NCBI RefSeq assembly: GCF_009834345.1
Contig: NZ_CP035042.1
Location: 3,596,001 to 3,660,000 of the forward strand
Direction: 5' to 3'
Source: Billgrantia tianxiuensis
GTDB lineage: Bacteria > Pseudomonadota > Gammaproteobacteria > Pseudomonadales > Halomonadaceae
DNA length: 64,000 nucleotides
This document shows positions 1 to 8,418 of this stretch, one piece after another. Position 1 is the stretch's first letter. Every line of letters starts with the position of its first letter. The position numbers were made by a program, and so were the translations under genes. Below the pieces are notes generated by a model that searched no databases, was not told the origin of the DNA, and worked only from the letters and a program-made list of their open reading frames with translations.

Positions 1-62
1 TCGATGTTGTCAGAGTTGATCAATCCATCACCTCTTCCCCAAACTGCATTGGAGGAAAATGT

Positions 63-989
63 ATGAGCTTTCTCTACAAGTCAGAACCGGTGCGCGGCGC
101 ACGCTGGGCAGAACTGTTCGCCGAGCGTGCGCCAGACATTGATTTCCATATCTGGCCTTCCATCGGCGATCCAAGACAGGTGCGCTACCTCGCCGCCTGG
201 GAGCCACCCCAGGACATCGCTCAGACCTTCCCCAACCTGGAACTGGTATTTTCGGTGGGAGCCGGCGTCGACCAGTTCGACCTTTCTCAAATACCGGAGC
301 ATATTCCGGTCGTGCGAATGATCGAGAGCGGTCTGGTCGCAGGAATGGTCGAATACGCCACGCTGGCCGTGCTGGCGGCCCACCGTGACTGGCTCACCTA
401 TGCCAACCAGCAGCGCAGCGGGATATGGAAGCCGATGCCGGTGCGCACGGCGAATACGCGCCGTGTCGGGGTGCTCGGCATGGGCGTGCTGGGCAAGGCG
501 GTGCTCGAGAAGCTGCGCGACTTCGGTTTCCAGTGTGCCGGCTGGAACCGCTCGGAACGAAGCCTCCCTGGCGTCGAATGCTTCACCGGCGAGCAGGGCC
601 TGGCGGATTTCCTGGCACGTACCGACATCCTGGTCTGCCTGCTGCCGTTGACCGACGAGACACGAGGCATCCTGTCGCAGAAGCTGTTCCGGCAGCTGCC
701 GCAAGGAGCCATGTTGCTCAATCTGGGACGTGGCGACCACCTGGTCGAAGAGGACCTGCTGGTTGCCCTGGATAGCAACCATCTCTCGACGGCGATTCTC
801 GACGTATGCAGTGTCGAACCGCTGTCGGAAGGGCATTCTTTTTGGCATCACCCGCGCATCATGCTGACGCCCCATATCGCCAGCATGACGCAGCCGGACA
901 CATCTGCCGAAGCCGTGCTCGACAACCTGCGCCGCCACCGGGAAGGACTTCCATTGAAGGGGTTGGTCGATCGCACTCGCGGTTATTAG
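63..989 (+). CDS. D-2-hydroxyacid dehydrogenase (glyoxylate/hydroxypyruvate reductase A-like)
   Basis: This 308-aa protein belongs to the D-isomer-specific 2-hydroxyacid dehydrogenases, which reduce 2-oxoacids such as glyoxylate or hydroxypyruvate with NAD(P)H in the cytosol. The nucleotide-binding glycine motif VGVLGMGVLG is at residues 135-144. The catalytic Arg (R223 in NLGRG), Glu (E252 in VEP) and His (H271 in TPHIA) are all present. The length fits the short GhrA branch. The start is supported by the ribosome site GGAGGAAA just upstream. A palindromic repeat begins right at the stop codon. The substrate cannot be read from sequence; the neighbouring amine genes suggest a catabolic 2-oxoacid. 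Confidence 0.85.
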   Translation: MSFLYKSEPVRGARWAELFAERAPDIDFHIWPSIGDPRQVRYLAAWEPPQDIAQTFPNLELVFSVGAGVDQFDLSQIPEHIPVVRMIESGLVAGMVEYATLAVLAAHRDWLTYANQQRSGIWKPMPVRTANTRRVGVLGMGVLGKAVLEKLRDFGFQCAGWNRSERSLPGVECFTGEQGLADFLARTDILVCLLPLTDETRGILSQKLFRQLPQGAMLLNLGRGDHLVEEDLLVALDSNHLSTAILDVCSVEPLSEGHSFWHHPRIMLTPHIASMTQPDTSAEAVLDNLRRHREGLPLKGLVDRTRGY

Positions 990-1131
990 GGAAGCACTGA
1001 ACAAATCGACGAGCGAGATGAAGCGCAAGGCGCACGGAGCACAGGAACCGGAGCATATGGGGTATATGTGAGGATTCCGAGCACCGCGCAACGCAGCGAT
1101 TCGCTCGCGTAGGCATTTGTGCAGCGCTTCC
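990..1131 (+). repeat. Interspersed palindromic repeat, copy A (142 bp)
   Basis: The ends are 17-bp imperfect inverted repeats (GGAAGCACTGAACAAAT versus the complement of ATTTGTGCAGCGCTTCC). The interior contains CATATGGGGTATATG. Near-identical copies lie at 46563-46705 (opposite orientation) and 60864-61005. The internal arms (CGAGCGA near the left, TCGCTCG near the right) are also complementary, so the whole unit can fold into one long hairpin, as ERIC/MITE-type intergenic repeats do. It abuts the stop codon of the preceding dehydrogenase. The following bases to 1367 hold no gene that I can support. Confidence 0.9.
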
Positions 1132-1367
1132 TTAGACCCCGCCGCAGAAAATGTCACACATGATTCGGATCGAAAAGGAAACTGCTCGAGTCTTGCGGCA
1201 ATTAAGCATCGCCTTGGATCCGACCGCCATAAACTTGTCAGTGCTTACACACCGACACGGGCCCAGGCACTCGAATACGCGTTCGGGCTGACCGGAATAC
1301 TCCAACCTCCCGACTTGCTTGAATCCGGATGCCTGCCCCATACCACCACGATGAAACGAGGTATGTG

Positions 1368-2432
1368 ATGGTGGAGAATCTTGCGATTGCAACAGCGGCG
1401 CTGAGCACGGCGGTGCCCAATCTTGCCCCGGACGAGGTGAAAGCCCTGGTCTGTCGTCTCTACGGTATCACCGGCAGCGTCAAATCACTGGCGGGCGAGC
1501 GTGACCAGAATTGTCGCATCGAGACCGCAGACGGCAGGCGTTACGTCTTCAAGATCAGCAATCCATCCGAACCGGCTTCGGTCATCGATTTTCAGATCGC
1601 CGCACTCGACCACATCGCCCGTATAGCGCCGGACCAGCCGGTGCCCCGCGTGGTACGAACACTCGATGGGCGGTCGCGTGACACGGTGACCCTTCCCGAC
1701 GGGGTCGAGACCACCGTGCGGATGCTGACCTATCTCGACGGCGTCCAGATACGCGAGACACCTCGGACCGCTACGCAGCGCCAGGCCATGGGGACCATGC
1801 TCGCCGAATTGAACCTCGCGCTGCGTGATTTCTCGCACCCTGGGGCAACGCATGACCTGCTGTGGAACGTCGCCACCGCGCACCGGCTGGCCGACAAGCT
1901 CGAGGCCATCGTGGACGCCCCGCGTCGTGCGCTCGCCGAGTCGTTCATGACGCGTTTCACCGACCATGTGCTGCCCCGCCTTGCCTCGGTGCGGGCTCAG
2001 GTCATCCACAACGATTTTCACCTCTACAACGTGCTGGTCACACCCGACGATCATGAGCGCATCGTAGGGATCATCGACTTCGGCGACATGCTGCATGCGC
2101 CACTGGTCGGCGAGGTCGCGACGGCAGCAGCCTTCCACACCACGGGCAATGCCGACCCGTTCGCGGGGCCGGCGCAGTTCGTCGGGGCCTATCACGCGAC
2201 GTTGCCGCTTACCGACATCGAGCAGGAGATCGTTGCCGATCTCATGGCGACACGCCACCTCATCACCGTATTGATTTCGGAATGGCGTGCCAAGCGCTAC
2301 CCCGAGAACCGCGACTACATCATGCGCCACAATCCTGCGTCCTGGGCGGCGCTGGCCATGATGAACGCTCTTTCCCGCGATGAAGCGCGCGACCGCTTGC
2401 TGACCGAAGTGCGAAAAGGAGAAAGCCGATGA
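1368..2432 (+). CDS. Aminoglycoside-phosphotransferase-fold kinase, hydroxylysine kinase-like
   Basis: This 354-aa protein has the APH/choline-kinase fold. The ATP-binding lysine lies in YVFKIS (K62). The catalytic loop VIHNDFHLYN carries D216 and N221, and the metal-binding IIDFGD is at 235-240. The closest functional theme I recognise is hydroxylysine/amino-alcohol kinase (HYKK/AGPHD1). The start at 1368 is preferred over an in-frame ATG at 1329 because ACGAGG sits 6 bases upstream. It overlaps the next gene (a class III PLP enzyme) by ATGA, so the two are translationally coupled. The phospho-product of this kinase is probably the substrate of that enzyme. The family is well supported; the hydroxylysine substrate is an inference. 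Confidence 0.75.
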   Translation: MVENLAIATAALSTAVPNLAPDEVKALVCRLYGITGSVKSLAGERDQNCRIETADGRRYVFKISNPSEPASVIDFQIAALDHIARIAPDQPVPRVVRTLDGRSRDTVTLPDGVETTVRMLTYLDGVQIRETPRTATQRQAMGTMLAELNLALRDFSHPGATHDLLWNVATAHRLADKLEAIVDAPRRALAESFMTRFTDHVLPRLASVRAQVIHNDFHLYNVLVTPDDHERIVGIIDFGDMLHAPLVGEVATAAAFHTTGNADPFAGPAQFVGAYHATLPLTDIEQEIVADLMATRHLITVLISEWRAKRYPENRDYIMRHNPASWAALAMMNALSRDEARDRLLTEVRKGESR

Positions 2433-3772
2433 AAAGCACCACCGACCTCAACATGGTCAACGCCTATATCCCCGGGCGCGTCGACGTGGGCCCCGTCACC
2501 GCGGCGATGATCGAGCGGCGCGACGCCTTGCTCGGTCCGGCCTATCGGCTGATGTACGAACATCCGCTGCATATCGTGCGCGGCGAAGGCGTGTGGCTGA
2601 TCGATCCGGATGGCCGCCGCTACCTCGACATCTACAACAACGTCGCCTCGCTCGGGCACTGCCACCCGGCGGTGACCGAGGCGATCTGCCAGCAAGTCAA
2701 GGTCCTCGCGACCAACACCCGCTATCTTCACGACACGATTCTCGAACTGGCCGAACGCCTGCTCGCCACCGTGCCCGAGACCGAACTTGCCCATCTCATG
2801 CTGACCTGCACCGGCAGCGAAGCGAACGATGTCGCCTATCGCATCGCCCAGGTCCGTACCGGCGGCACCGGTGTGATCGTGACCGAAACCGCCTACCATG
2901 GCTTCACCGATGCGGTGTCGAAATTCTCACCATCGCTCGGTACAACAGTCGATCTCGGCGCTCACGTGCGCACGGTCCCTGCACCGTGCTTCTATCATGC
3001 CGAAGGGGCCGATCTCGGCGAGCGCTTCACCCGCGACGTCGAGGCGGCGATCGCCGACCTGAAGCGCCATGGCATCAAGCCAGCGATGCTCCTGGTCGAC
3101 TCCGTCTTCACCAGCGACGGCATCCTCCCCGAGCCTGCGGGCTTCCTGAAGGGCGCGGTCGAGGCGATCAAGCGCGCCGGCGGCCTGTTCATCGCCGACG
3201 AAGTGCAACCCGGCTTCGGCCGCACGGGTGAGCATATGTGGGGCTTCCAGCGTCACGGCATCTCTCCGGACATCGTCACCATGGGCAAGCCGATGGGCAA
3301 CGGACAGCCCATCGCAGGGCTGTTGGCCACCGCCGATGCGCTGGCGGACTTCGGCAAAAAATCCCGCTACTTCAACACCTTTGCCGGCAACACCGTGTCC
3401 TGTGCGGCAGCGCTGGCGGTGCTGGATACGATCGAAAAGGAAGGCCTGATACAGCATGCCGCCAGGGTCGGGAAACTACTGCGCGACGGCATCGCCGAGC
3501 TTGCCAGCCGGCACGAGGCCATCGGTAACGTACGCGGCGTGGGCATGTTCGTCGGCGTGGAACTCGTCTCGAACCGTGCAACGCGCACACCCGACCGCGA
3601 GTTCACCACCCGGGTCGTCAATCGCATGCGCGACAAGGGCGTGCTGCTGAGCGCCTGCGCAATGGGCCATAATGTGCTCAAGATTCGACCGCCGTTGGTA
3701 CTGTCAGCGGAACAGGCCGGGATAGTGATCGAAGTGCTCGACGAAGCGCTGGGCTTCGTGGCACAAGCATAG
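2429..3772 (+). CDS. Class III PLP enzyme, phospholyase/aminotransferase (AGXT2L/PHYKPL-like)
   Basis: This 447-aa protein is a fold-type I, class III aminotransferase-family enzyme. The cofactor-binding Asp is D257 in FIADEVQ. The Schiff-base lysine is K287 in TMGKPMGNG. GSEAND at 129-134 contacts phosphate. Some members of this branch are not transaminases but phospho-lyases that eliminate phosphate and ammonia from phosphoethanolamine or 5-phosphohydroxylysine. The ATGA overlap with the upstream kinase makes that role attractive, with an aldehyde as product. An ordinary omega-transaminase remains possible. It is followed after 28 bases by an Lrp/AsnC regulator. Confidence 0.8.
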   Translation: MKSTTDLNMVNAYIPGRVDVGPVTAAMIERRDALLGPAYRLMYEHPLHIVRGEGVWLIDPDGRRYLDIYNNVASLGHCHPAVTEAICQQVKVLATNTRYLHDTILELAERLLATVPETELAHLMLTCTGSEANDVAYRIAQVRTGGTGVIVTETAYHGFTDAVSKFSPSLGTTVDLGAHVRTVPAPCFYHAEGADLGERFTRDVEAAIADLKRHGIKPAMLLVDSVFTSDGILPEPAGFLKGAVEAIKRAGGLFIADEVQPGFGRTGEHMWGFQRHGISPDIVTMGKPMGNGQPIAGLLATADALADFGKKSRYFNTFAGNTVSCAAALAVLDTIEKEGLIQHAARVGKLLRDGIAELASRHEAIGNVRGVGMFVGVELVSNRATRTPDREFTTRVVNRMRDKGVLLSACAMGHNVLKIRPPLVLSAEQAGIVIEVLDEALGFVAQA

Positions 3773-3800
3773 TAACCGGCGGCCTCGAAGGTAATCGACC

Positions 3801-4304
3801 ATGCGATCTGCAGCCTCCCTCGATCAGTTCGACATGAAGATTCTCGTGCATCTTCAGCGCGAGGGACGCTGCTCGAATGTCGACCTGTCCGCGGCCGTCG
3901 GCCTCAGCGAGAGCCCATGCCTCGCCCGTACCAAGCGACTGCAGGAGACCGGCGTCATCCGGGGCTACGGCGCGGACGTCGCGCTGGAGAAGTTGGGCAG
4001 CCACGTCATCGTGTTTTCCGAGGTGACCATCAGCAACCACCGGCCGCACGACTTCCGCAAGTTCGAAACCGGGGCCGGCAAGTACGACGAGATCGTCGAA
4101 TGCTATAACGTCAGCGGTGGCTACGATTACCTCTTGAAAATCGTGGCGCCGGATATCGCCCATTTCCAGGCGCTCATGGAGCGGCTGTTGGAAGACGACA
4201 TCGGCATCGAGAAATTCTCCAGCCGGGTCGTATTGCGCCGACCACTCGAGCAACGTGGGTATCCACTGACCGTGATCGCAACCGGCAAGCCAAGCTGGGC
4301 ATGA
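3801..4304 (+). CDS. Lrp/AsnC family transcriptional regulator
   Basis: This 167-aa protein has the standard Lrp architecture. The N-terminal winged HTH begins LDQFDMKILVHLQREGR and contains the recognition segment VGLSESPCLARTKRL. The C-terminal RAM/AsnC ligand-binding domain contains VSGGYDYLLKIV. It lies 28 bases downstream of the PLP enzyme on the same strand and is probably its local amino-acid-responsive regulator. A paralogue of the same size, with a broken frame, lies at 6080-6573. Confidence 0.9.
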   Translation: MRSAASLDQFDMKILVHLQREGRCSNVDLSAAVGLSESPCLARTKRLQETGVIRGYGADVALEKLGSHVIVFSEVTISNHRPHDFRKFETGAGKYDEIVECYNVSGGYDYLLKIVAPDIAHFQALMERLLEDDIGIEKFSSRVVLRRPLEQRGYPLTVIATGKPSWA

Positions 4305-4616
4305 CGTGACGCGGCAACGAGGGGCTCGATCGTGCGGCGCGTGTGCCGCCGAGCGAAGTGCATGAAGCAACGAGCGGCAGCGGCTCAATGGCGGCGATAG
4401 AGCGGTGCCGACAGTATCTTCCGAAACAGTGACGATTACGAAACTATCGGTTCTGGCGAAGCGAATAGTCGCAATAAAACGTTGCGGCCGGGTGACTATC
4501 ATGGTCGTGGGTGCATCGTGTCAACCGCCGAGGATAACTGGCAGGCCGACACCCGCGCTAAATCGGCGCGGCTCGCACCAGGCCCAACGTTCATTAGCAT
4601 TTCGGCGGACAGACCC
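4305..4616. other. Intergenic region before the second aminotransferase
   Basis: These 312 bases contain no credible gene. An in-frame ATG exists at 4482, but the extension it would add is unlike aminotransferase N-termini. The stretch probably holds the promoter and regulator sites of the gene at 4617. I could not define a promoter with confidence. A short dyad, ACTAT to ATAGT around 4443-4470, is too weak to call an operator. Confidence 0.5.
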
Positions 4617-5993
4617 ATGCACACAGATAATCTCGTCACCCTGGATCGCGGCCACCTCGTCCATCCGGTCGTCAACTACCGCTCTCATGAACAGCGCGGC
4701 GTCACGGTACTCACGGCGGGGCGCGGTGCCTACCTGCAGGACAGCAGCGGCCGCGAGCTCCTCGACGCCTTTTCCGGCCTCTGGTGCGTCAACACCGGCT
4801 ATGGCCATGAGAGCATCGTGAGTGCGGCCGAGGAGCAGATGCGCCGGCTGCCCTACGCTACCGGCTACTTCCATTTCGGCTCCGAACCAGCCATCCGCCT
4901 GGCCGCCAAATTGGTGGAATTGACCCCGGCATCGCTGCAGCGCGTCTATTTCACCATGGGCGGCTCCGACGCGGTGGACTCGGCGATCCGCTTCATCGTC
5001 AACTACTGGAACGCTCAGGGGAAAAGTGAGAAGAAGCACTTCATTACTCTCGAGCGCGGCTATCATGGATCCTCGTCCCAGGGCGCGGGGCTGACCGCCC
5101 TGCCGGTGTTCCATCGCAACTTCGATCTGCCGCTGCCCAATCAGCATCGCATTCCTTCGCCCTACCCTTACCGCAACCCGCTCGGTTCGGATCCCGCCGC
5201 CATCATCGAGGCCTCCGTGGCGGCACTACGAGGCAAGGTGCGCGAACTCGGCACCGACCGCGTCGCGGCCTTCTTCTGCGAACCCATTCAGGGCTCCGGC
5301 GGCGTAATCGTACCGCCCAAGGGCTGGCTGAAGGCCATGCAGGAGTGCTGCCAGGAGCTGGGCATTCTGTTCGTGGTCGACGAGGTGATCACCGGCTTCG
5401 GTCGCACGGGGCCGATGTTCGCCTGTGAGGCCGAAGGTGTCACGCCGGACCTGATGACCCTGGCCAAGGGTTTGACCGCTGGCTATGCCCCCATGGGGGC
5501 CGTGATGATGAGTGAAGCCGTCTATCAGGGCATCGCCGAAGGCGGTGGTGCGGAATTCCCGATCGGACACGGCCATACCTACTCCGCTCATCCCGTAAGT
5601 GCCGCCGTCGCCCTGGAGGTGCTGCGCCTGTATGAGGATGGCCTGCTGCAGAACGGCATCGCCCTGGCACCGCGTTTCGAAGCAGGCCTGCGCTCCATGC
5701 TCGCTCATCCCCTTGTCGGCGATGCTCGCAGTCGCGGCTTCCTTGGCGCCCTCGAACTGGTTGCCGACAAGCAGAGCAAAGAGCGCTTCGACCCCTCATT
5801 AAAATTGGCCGATCGTCTCTTCGAAGCTGCCTATGGCAACGGCATCATCCTGCGGGCTTTCGCCGATAACGTTCTTGGCTTTGCTCCCGCACTTTGCTAT
5901 ACAAGTAATGACTTCGATTTACTGTTCGAGCGCCTCGAACGCACCCTGAATGCAGTGCTCGACCAACCCGAAGTACGCCAGGCCCTGCGCTGA
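4617..5993 (+). CDS. Class III (omega) aminotransferase
   Basis: This 458-aa enzyme resembles the putrescine/beta-alanine/diaminobutyrate:pyruvate group. GGSDAVDSA at 115-123 binds phosphate. D255 in FVVDEVITGFGRTG holds the PLP ring nitrogen, and K284 in TLAKGLTAGY is the Schiff-base lysine. The start at 4617 was chosen because homologous N-termini begin near LVHPVVNYR. The ribosome site is weak. It is followed by an Lrp-type gene and a semialdehyde dehydrogenase, so a plausible pathway is terminal amine to semialdehyde to acid. The exact amine is not readable from the sequence. Confidence 0.85.
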   Translation: MHTDNLVTLDRGHLVHPVVNYRSHEQRGVTVLTAGRGAYLQDSSGRELLDAFSGLWCVNTGYGHESIVSAAEEQMRRLPYATGYFHFGSEPAIRLAAKLVELTPASLQRVYFTMGGSDAVDSAIRFIVNYWNAQGKSEKKHFITLERGYHGSSSQGAGLTALPVFHRNFDLPLPNQHRIPSPYPYRNPLGSDPAAIIEASVAALRGKVRELGTDRVAAFFCEPIQGSGGVIVPPKGWLKAMQECCQELGILFVVDEVITGFGRTGPMFACEAEGVTPDLMTLAKGLTAGYAPMGAVMMSEAVYQGIAEGGGAEFPIGHGHTYSAHPVSAAVALEVLRLYEDGLLQNGIALAPRFEAGLRSMLAHPLVGDARSRGFLGALELVADKQSKERFDPSLKLADRLFEAAYGNGIILRAFADNVLGFAPALCYTSNDFDLLFERLERTLNAVLDQPEVRQALR

Positions 5994-6079
5994 CAGTCGC
6001 ATGCGACGCACGCAGGTAATGGTGCGTCGCATTTTTCTGTCATTGCCGGACCGACAGACCGAACCCACCGGAGCCTTGG

Positions 6080-6573
6080 ATGATCGGCGCACCCAAACTG
6101 GACCGCCTCGACATACGCATTCTGAGCCATTTGCAGCGTAACGGCCGTATCTCCAATGTCGCTTTGGCAGACGCCGTCGGACTCTCCCCAGTCCCTGCCT
6201 GACTCGTGTCAAACGCCTGGAAAAAGCCGGTTATATCATCGACTATGGCGCGCACCTGCAGCTCGAGAAGCTTGGCAGTATTCAGCGGGTCTTTACCCAG
6301 CTAACGCTCTCCGATCACCGCCTCGAAGACTTCGCACGCTTCGAGGCCTATATACGCAAAGTGGATGAAGTTCTCGAGTGTCATCTGGTGAGCGGTGGCT
6401 TCGACTACCAATTGACCTTTCTTACCCGCAATGTCGTCCATTACCAAAGTGTCATGGAGGATCTGCTCGAGCAGAATATCGGTATCGACAAGTACTTCAG
6501 CTATATTGTGATCAAGTCGCCCGTCGTGAAAAAATACTATCCAATTGAAAAACTGATCAGCGATCACGACTGA
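6080..6573 (+). pseudogene. Lrp/AsnC family regulator, frame broken by one base
   Basis: Translation from ATG 6080 gives an Lrp HTH (LDRLDIRILSHLQRNGR) that runs to VGLSPVPA and stops at 6200-6202. The rest of the protein (TRVKRLEKAGYIIDYG, then the RAM domain with VSGGFDYQLTFL) continues in the next frame to 6573. One extra C in the run at 6186-6189 would restore VGLSPSPCLTRVKRL and a 164-aa protein, the same size as the paralogue at 3801. It is either a recent pseudogene or, more likely, a homopolymer sequencing error. It sits between the aminotransferase and the aldehyde dehydrogenase and is the probable regulator of both. Confidence 0.85.
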
Positions 6574-6790
6574 CCCCTTCCGACTGGCCTCTCCTCCTTA
6601 CCCTCACGGCATAAGCTTCCGTGAGCTCCCTCGAAAACGCCCGAATCTGCGATTGCAGGACCTCATTACGAAAGCCTCCGCCGGGACGGGGCGCCTAATA
6701 TAGGGTCAATGCAGCAGCCGACATCATATCGGGGCAAGGCCCTTTGGCTGCTCTGGCTTCGACACCCATTACACCAACGAGGCAGCAGCC

Positions 6791-8272
6791 ATGGCCCTGA
6801 ATCTCGATCGTCCCGATCTTGTACGCTCCGACAACTTCATCGACGGACAGTGGCAACCAGGTGCCACCGGCGAACACTACGCCGTCGACGACCCGGCAAC
6901 CGGTGAAACCCTCATCAGCGTCGCCGACAGCACCGCCGCCGATGCACAGGCTGCCACCGTTGCAGCGCACCGCGCATTCGACAGCTGGCGTCAGCAACCG
7001 GCAGCGGTGCGTGCGCAGATCATCAAACGCTGGTACGCCCTGATCGTGAAACATACCGAGGATCTCGCCCGCCTGATCTCCCGTGAGCAGGGCAAGCCCT
7101 TGGCGGAAGCGCGCGGCGAAGTGGCGTACGGCGCCTCCTACGTGGACTGGTTCGCGGCGGAAGCGGTGCGCAGCTACGGCGACATCATCCCCGCACCGGT
7201 GGGCAGCAAGAGAATGCTGGTGACCAAGGAGCCGGTCGGCGTGGTGGCGGCAATCACGCCCTGGAACTTCCCGCTGGCGATGATCGCCCGCAAGATCGCA
7301 CCGGCCCTCGCCGCCGGCTGCACCGTGGTCGCCAAGCCGGCCGAGGACACGCCGCTGACCGCGCTGGCACTGGTCGCGCTGGCGGAGGAGGCCGGGCTCC
7401 CTGCCGGCGTGCTGAACATCGTCACCTCCTCGCGCGAGCGTGTCGGCGATGTCGTGGGCGCCTGGCTGAGCGATTCCCGGGTGCGCAAGATCACCTTCAC
7501 CGGCTCGACGGCGGTCGGCAAGTTGCTGGCCCGCGATTCGGCCGCCACGCTCAAGCGCTTGTCGCTCGAACTCGGTGGCAATGCCCCATTCATCGTGTTC
7601 GAGGATGCCGATCTCGATGCAGCGGTCGAGGGCTTGATGGCCGCCAAGTTCCGCAATGGCGGCCAAACCTGCGTCAGCCCGAATCGTGTCTACGTCCAGG
7701 CGTCGGTCTATGAGGCCTTCGCCGACAAGCTGGTGGCCCGTGTCCAGTCGTTGCGCGTCGGTCCCGGCGACCGCGCAGAAAGCCAGATCGGCCCGATGAT
7801 CAACGCCCGCGCCGTCGACAAGATCGAACGTCACGTGCAGGATGCCCTGGCCAGAGGCGCCACGCTGCTCACTGGGGGGCAGCGCCTGAGCGGCGGCGTC
7901 ACCAGCGGGCCCAATTACTACGCTCCCACCGTGCTCGGCGACGCCAACCACGACATGGAGCTGGCCCAGGACGAGACATTCGGTCCGGTGGTGCCCCTGT
8001 TCCGCTTCGCCGATGAAGAAGAGGTGGTGACTGCGGCCAACGATACGCCCTACGGCCTGGCCGCCTATTTCTTCTCCCGCGATGTGGAGCGCATCTGGCG
8101 CCTCGCCGAGCGTCTGCAAACCGGCCTCGTCGGTATCAACGAAGGCGCGCTCGCCGCCGAATCGGCTCCCTTCGGCGGCATCAAGGAGTCGGGCTACGGT
8201 CGCGAAGGCTCACGCTACGGCCTCGACGACTACATGGCAACCAAATACCTGTGCCAGGGCAACCTCGCCTGA
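6791..8272 (+). CDS. NAD(P)-dependent succinate-semialdehyde-type dehydrogenase
   Basis: This 493-aa aldehyde dehydrogenase is closest in style to GabD. The Rossmann segment contains TPWNFPLAM at 157-165 and FTGSTAVGK at 236-244. The general base is E260 in LELGGNAP and the catalytic Cys is C294 in GGQTCVSPNR. It oxidises a semialdehyde to the acid, presumably the product of the aminotransferase encoded upstream. Succinate semialdehyde is the default guess; aspartate, malonate or aminoadipate semialdehyde are alternatives. The ATG at 6791 follows GAGGCAGCAGCC. Confidence 0.88.
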   Translation: MALNLDRPDLVRSDNFIDGQWQPGATGEHYAVDDPATGETLISVADSTAADAQAATVAAHRAFDSWRQQPAAVRAQIIKRWYALIVKHTEDLARLISREQGKPLAEARGEVAYGASYVDWFAAEAVRSYGDIIPAPVGSKRMLVTKEPVGVVAAITPWNFPLAMIARKIAPALAAGCTVVAKPAEDTPLTALALVALAEEAGLPAGVLNIVTSSRERVGDVVGAWLSDSRVRKITFTGSTAVGKLLARDSAATLKRLSLELGGNAPFIVFEDADLDAAVEGLMAAKFRNGGQTCVSPNRVYVQASVYEAFADKLVARVQSLRVGPGDRAESQIGPMINARAVDKIERHVQDALARGATLLTGGQRLSGGVTSGPNYYAPTVLGDANHDMELAQDETFGPVVPLFRFADEEEVVTAANDTPYGLAAYFFSRDVERIWRLAERLQTGLVGINEGALAAESAPFGGIKESGYGREGSRYGLDDYMATKYLCQGNLA

Positions 8273-8418
8273 AGCGTCGCGGCCCGGTCGTTCTTTCGGC
8301 GAACAGCAGAGTTGAACGGACGAATCGAGCATTGTCGCAGCCTACCGCTTTGGCGGCGCAGGCCATATCAGCACGCTGAAGCGGTATAACCACAGATAGC
8401 CAGGCCAGGAGAAGCCAC

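Noticed and set aside
3801..8272. Ectoine-degradation (doe) cluster
   Set aside because: A class III aminotransferase, an Lrp regulator and a semialdehyde dehydrogenase are reminiscent of doeD, doeX and doeC. However, no ectoine hydrolase (DoeA) or deacetylase (DoeB) is present in the window.
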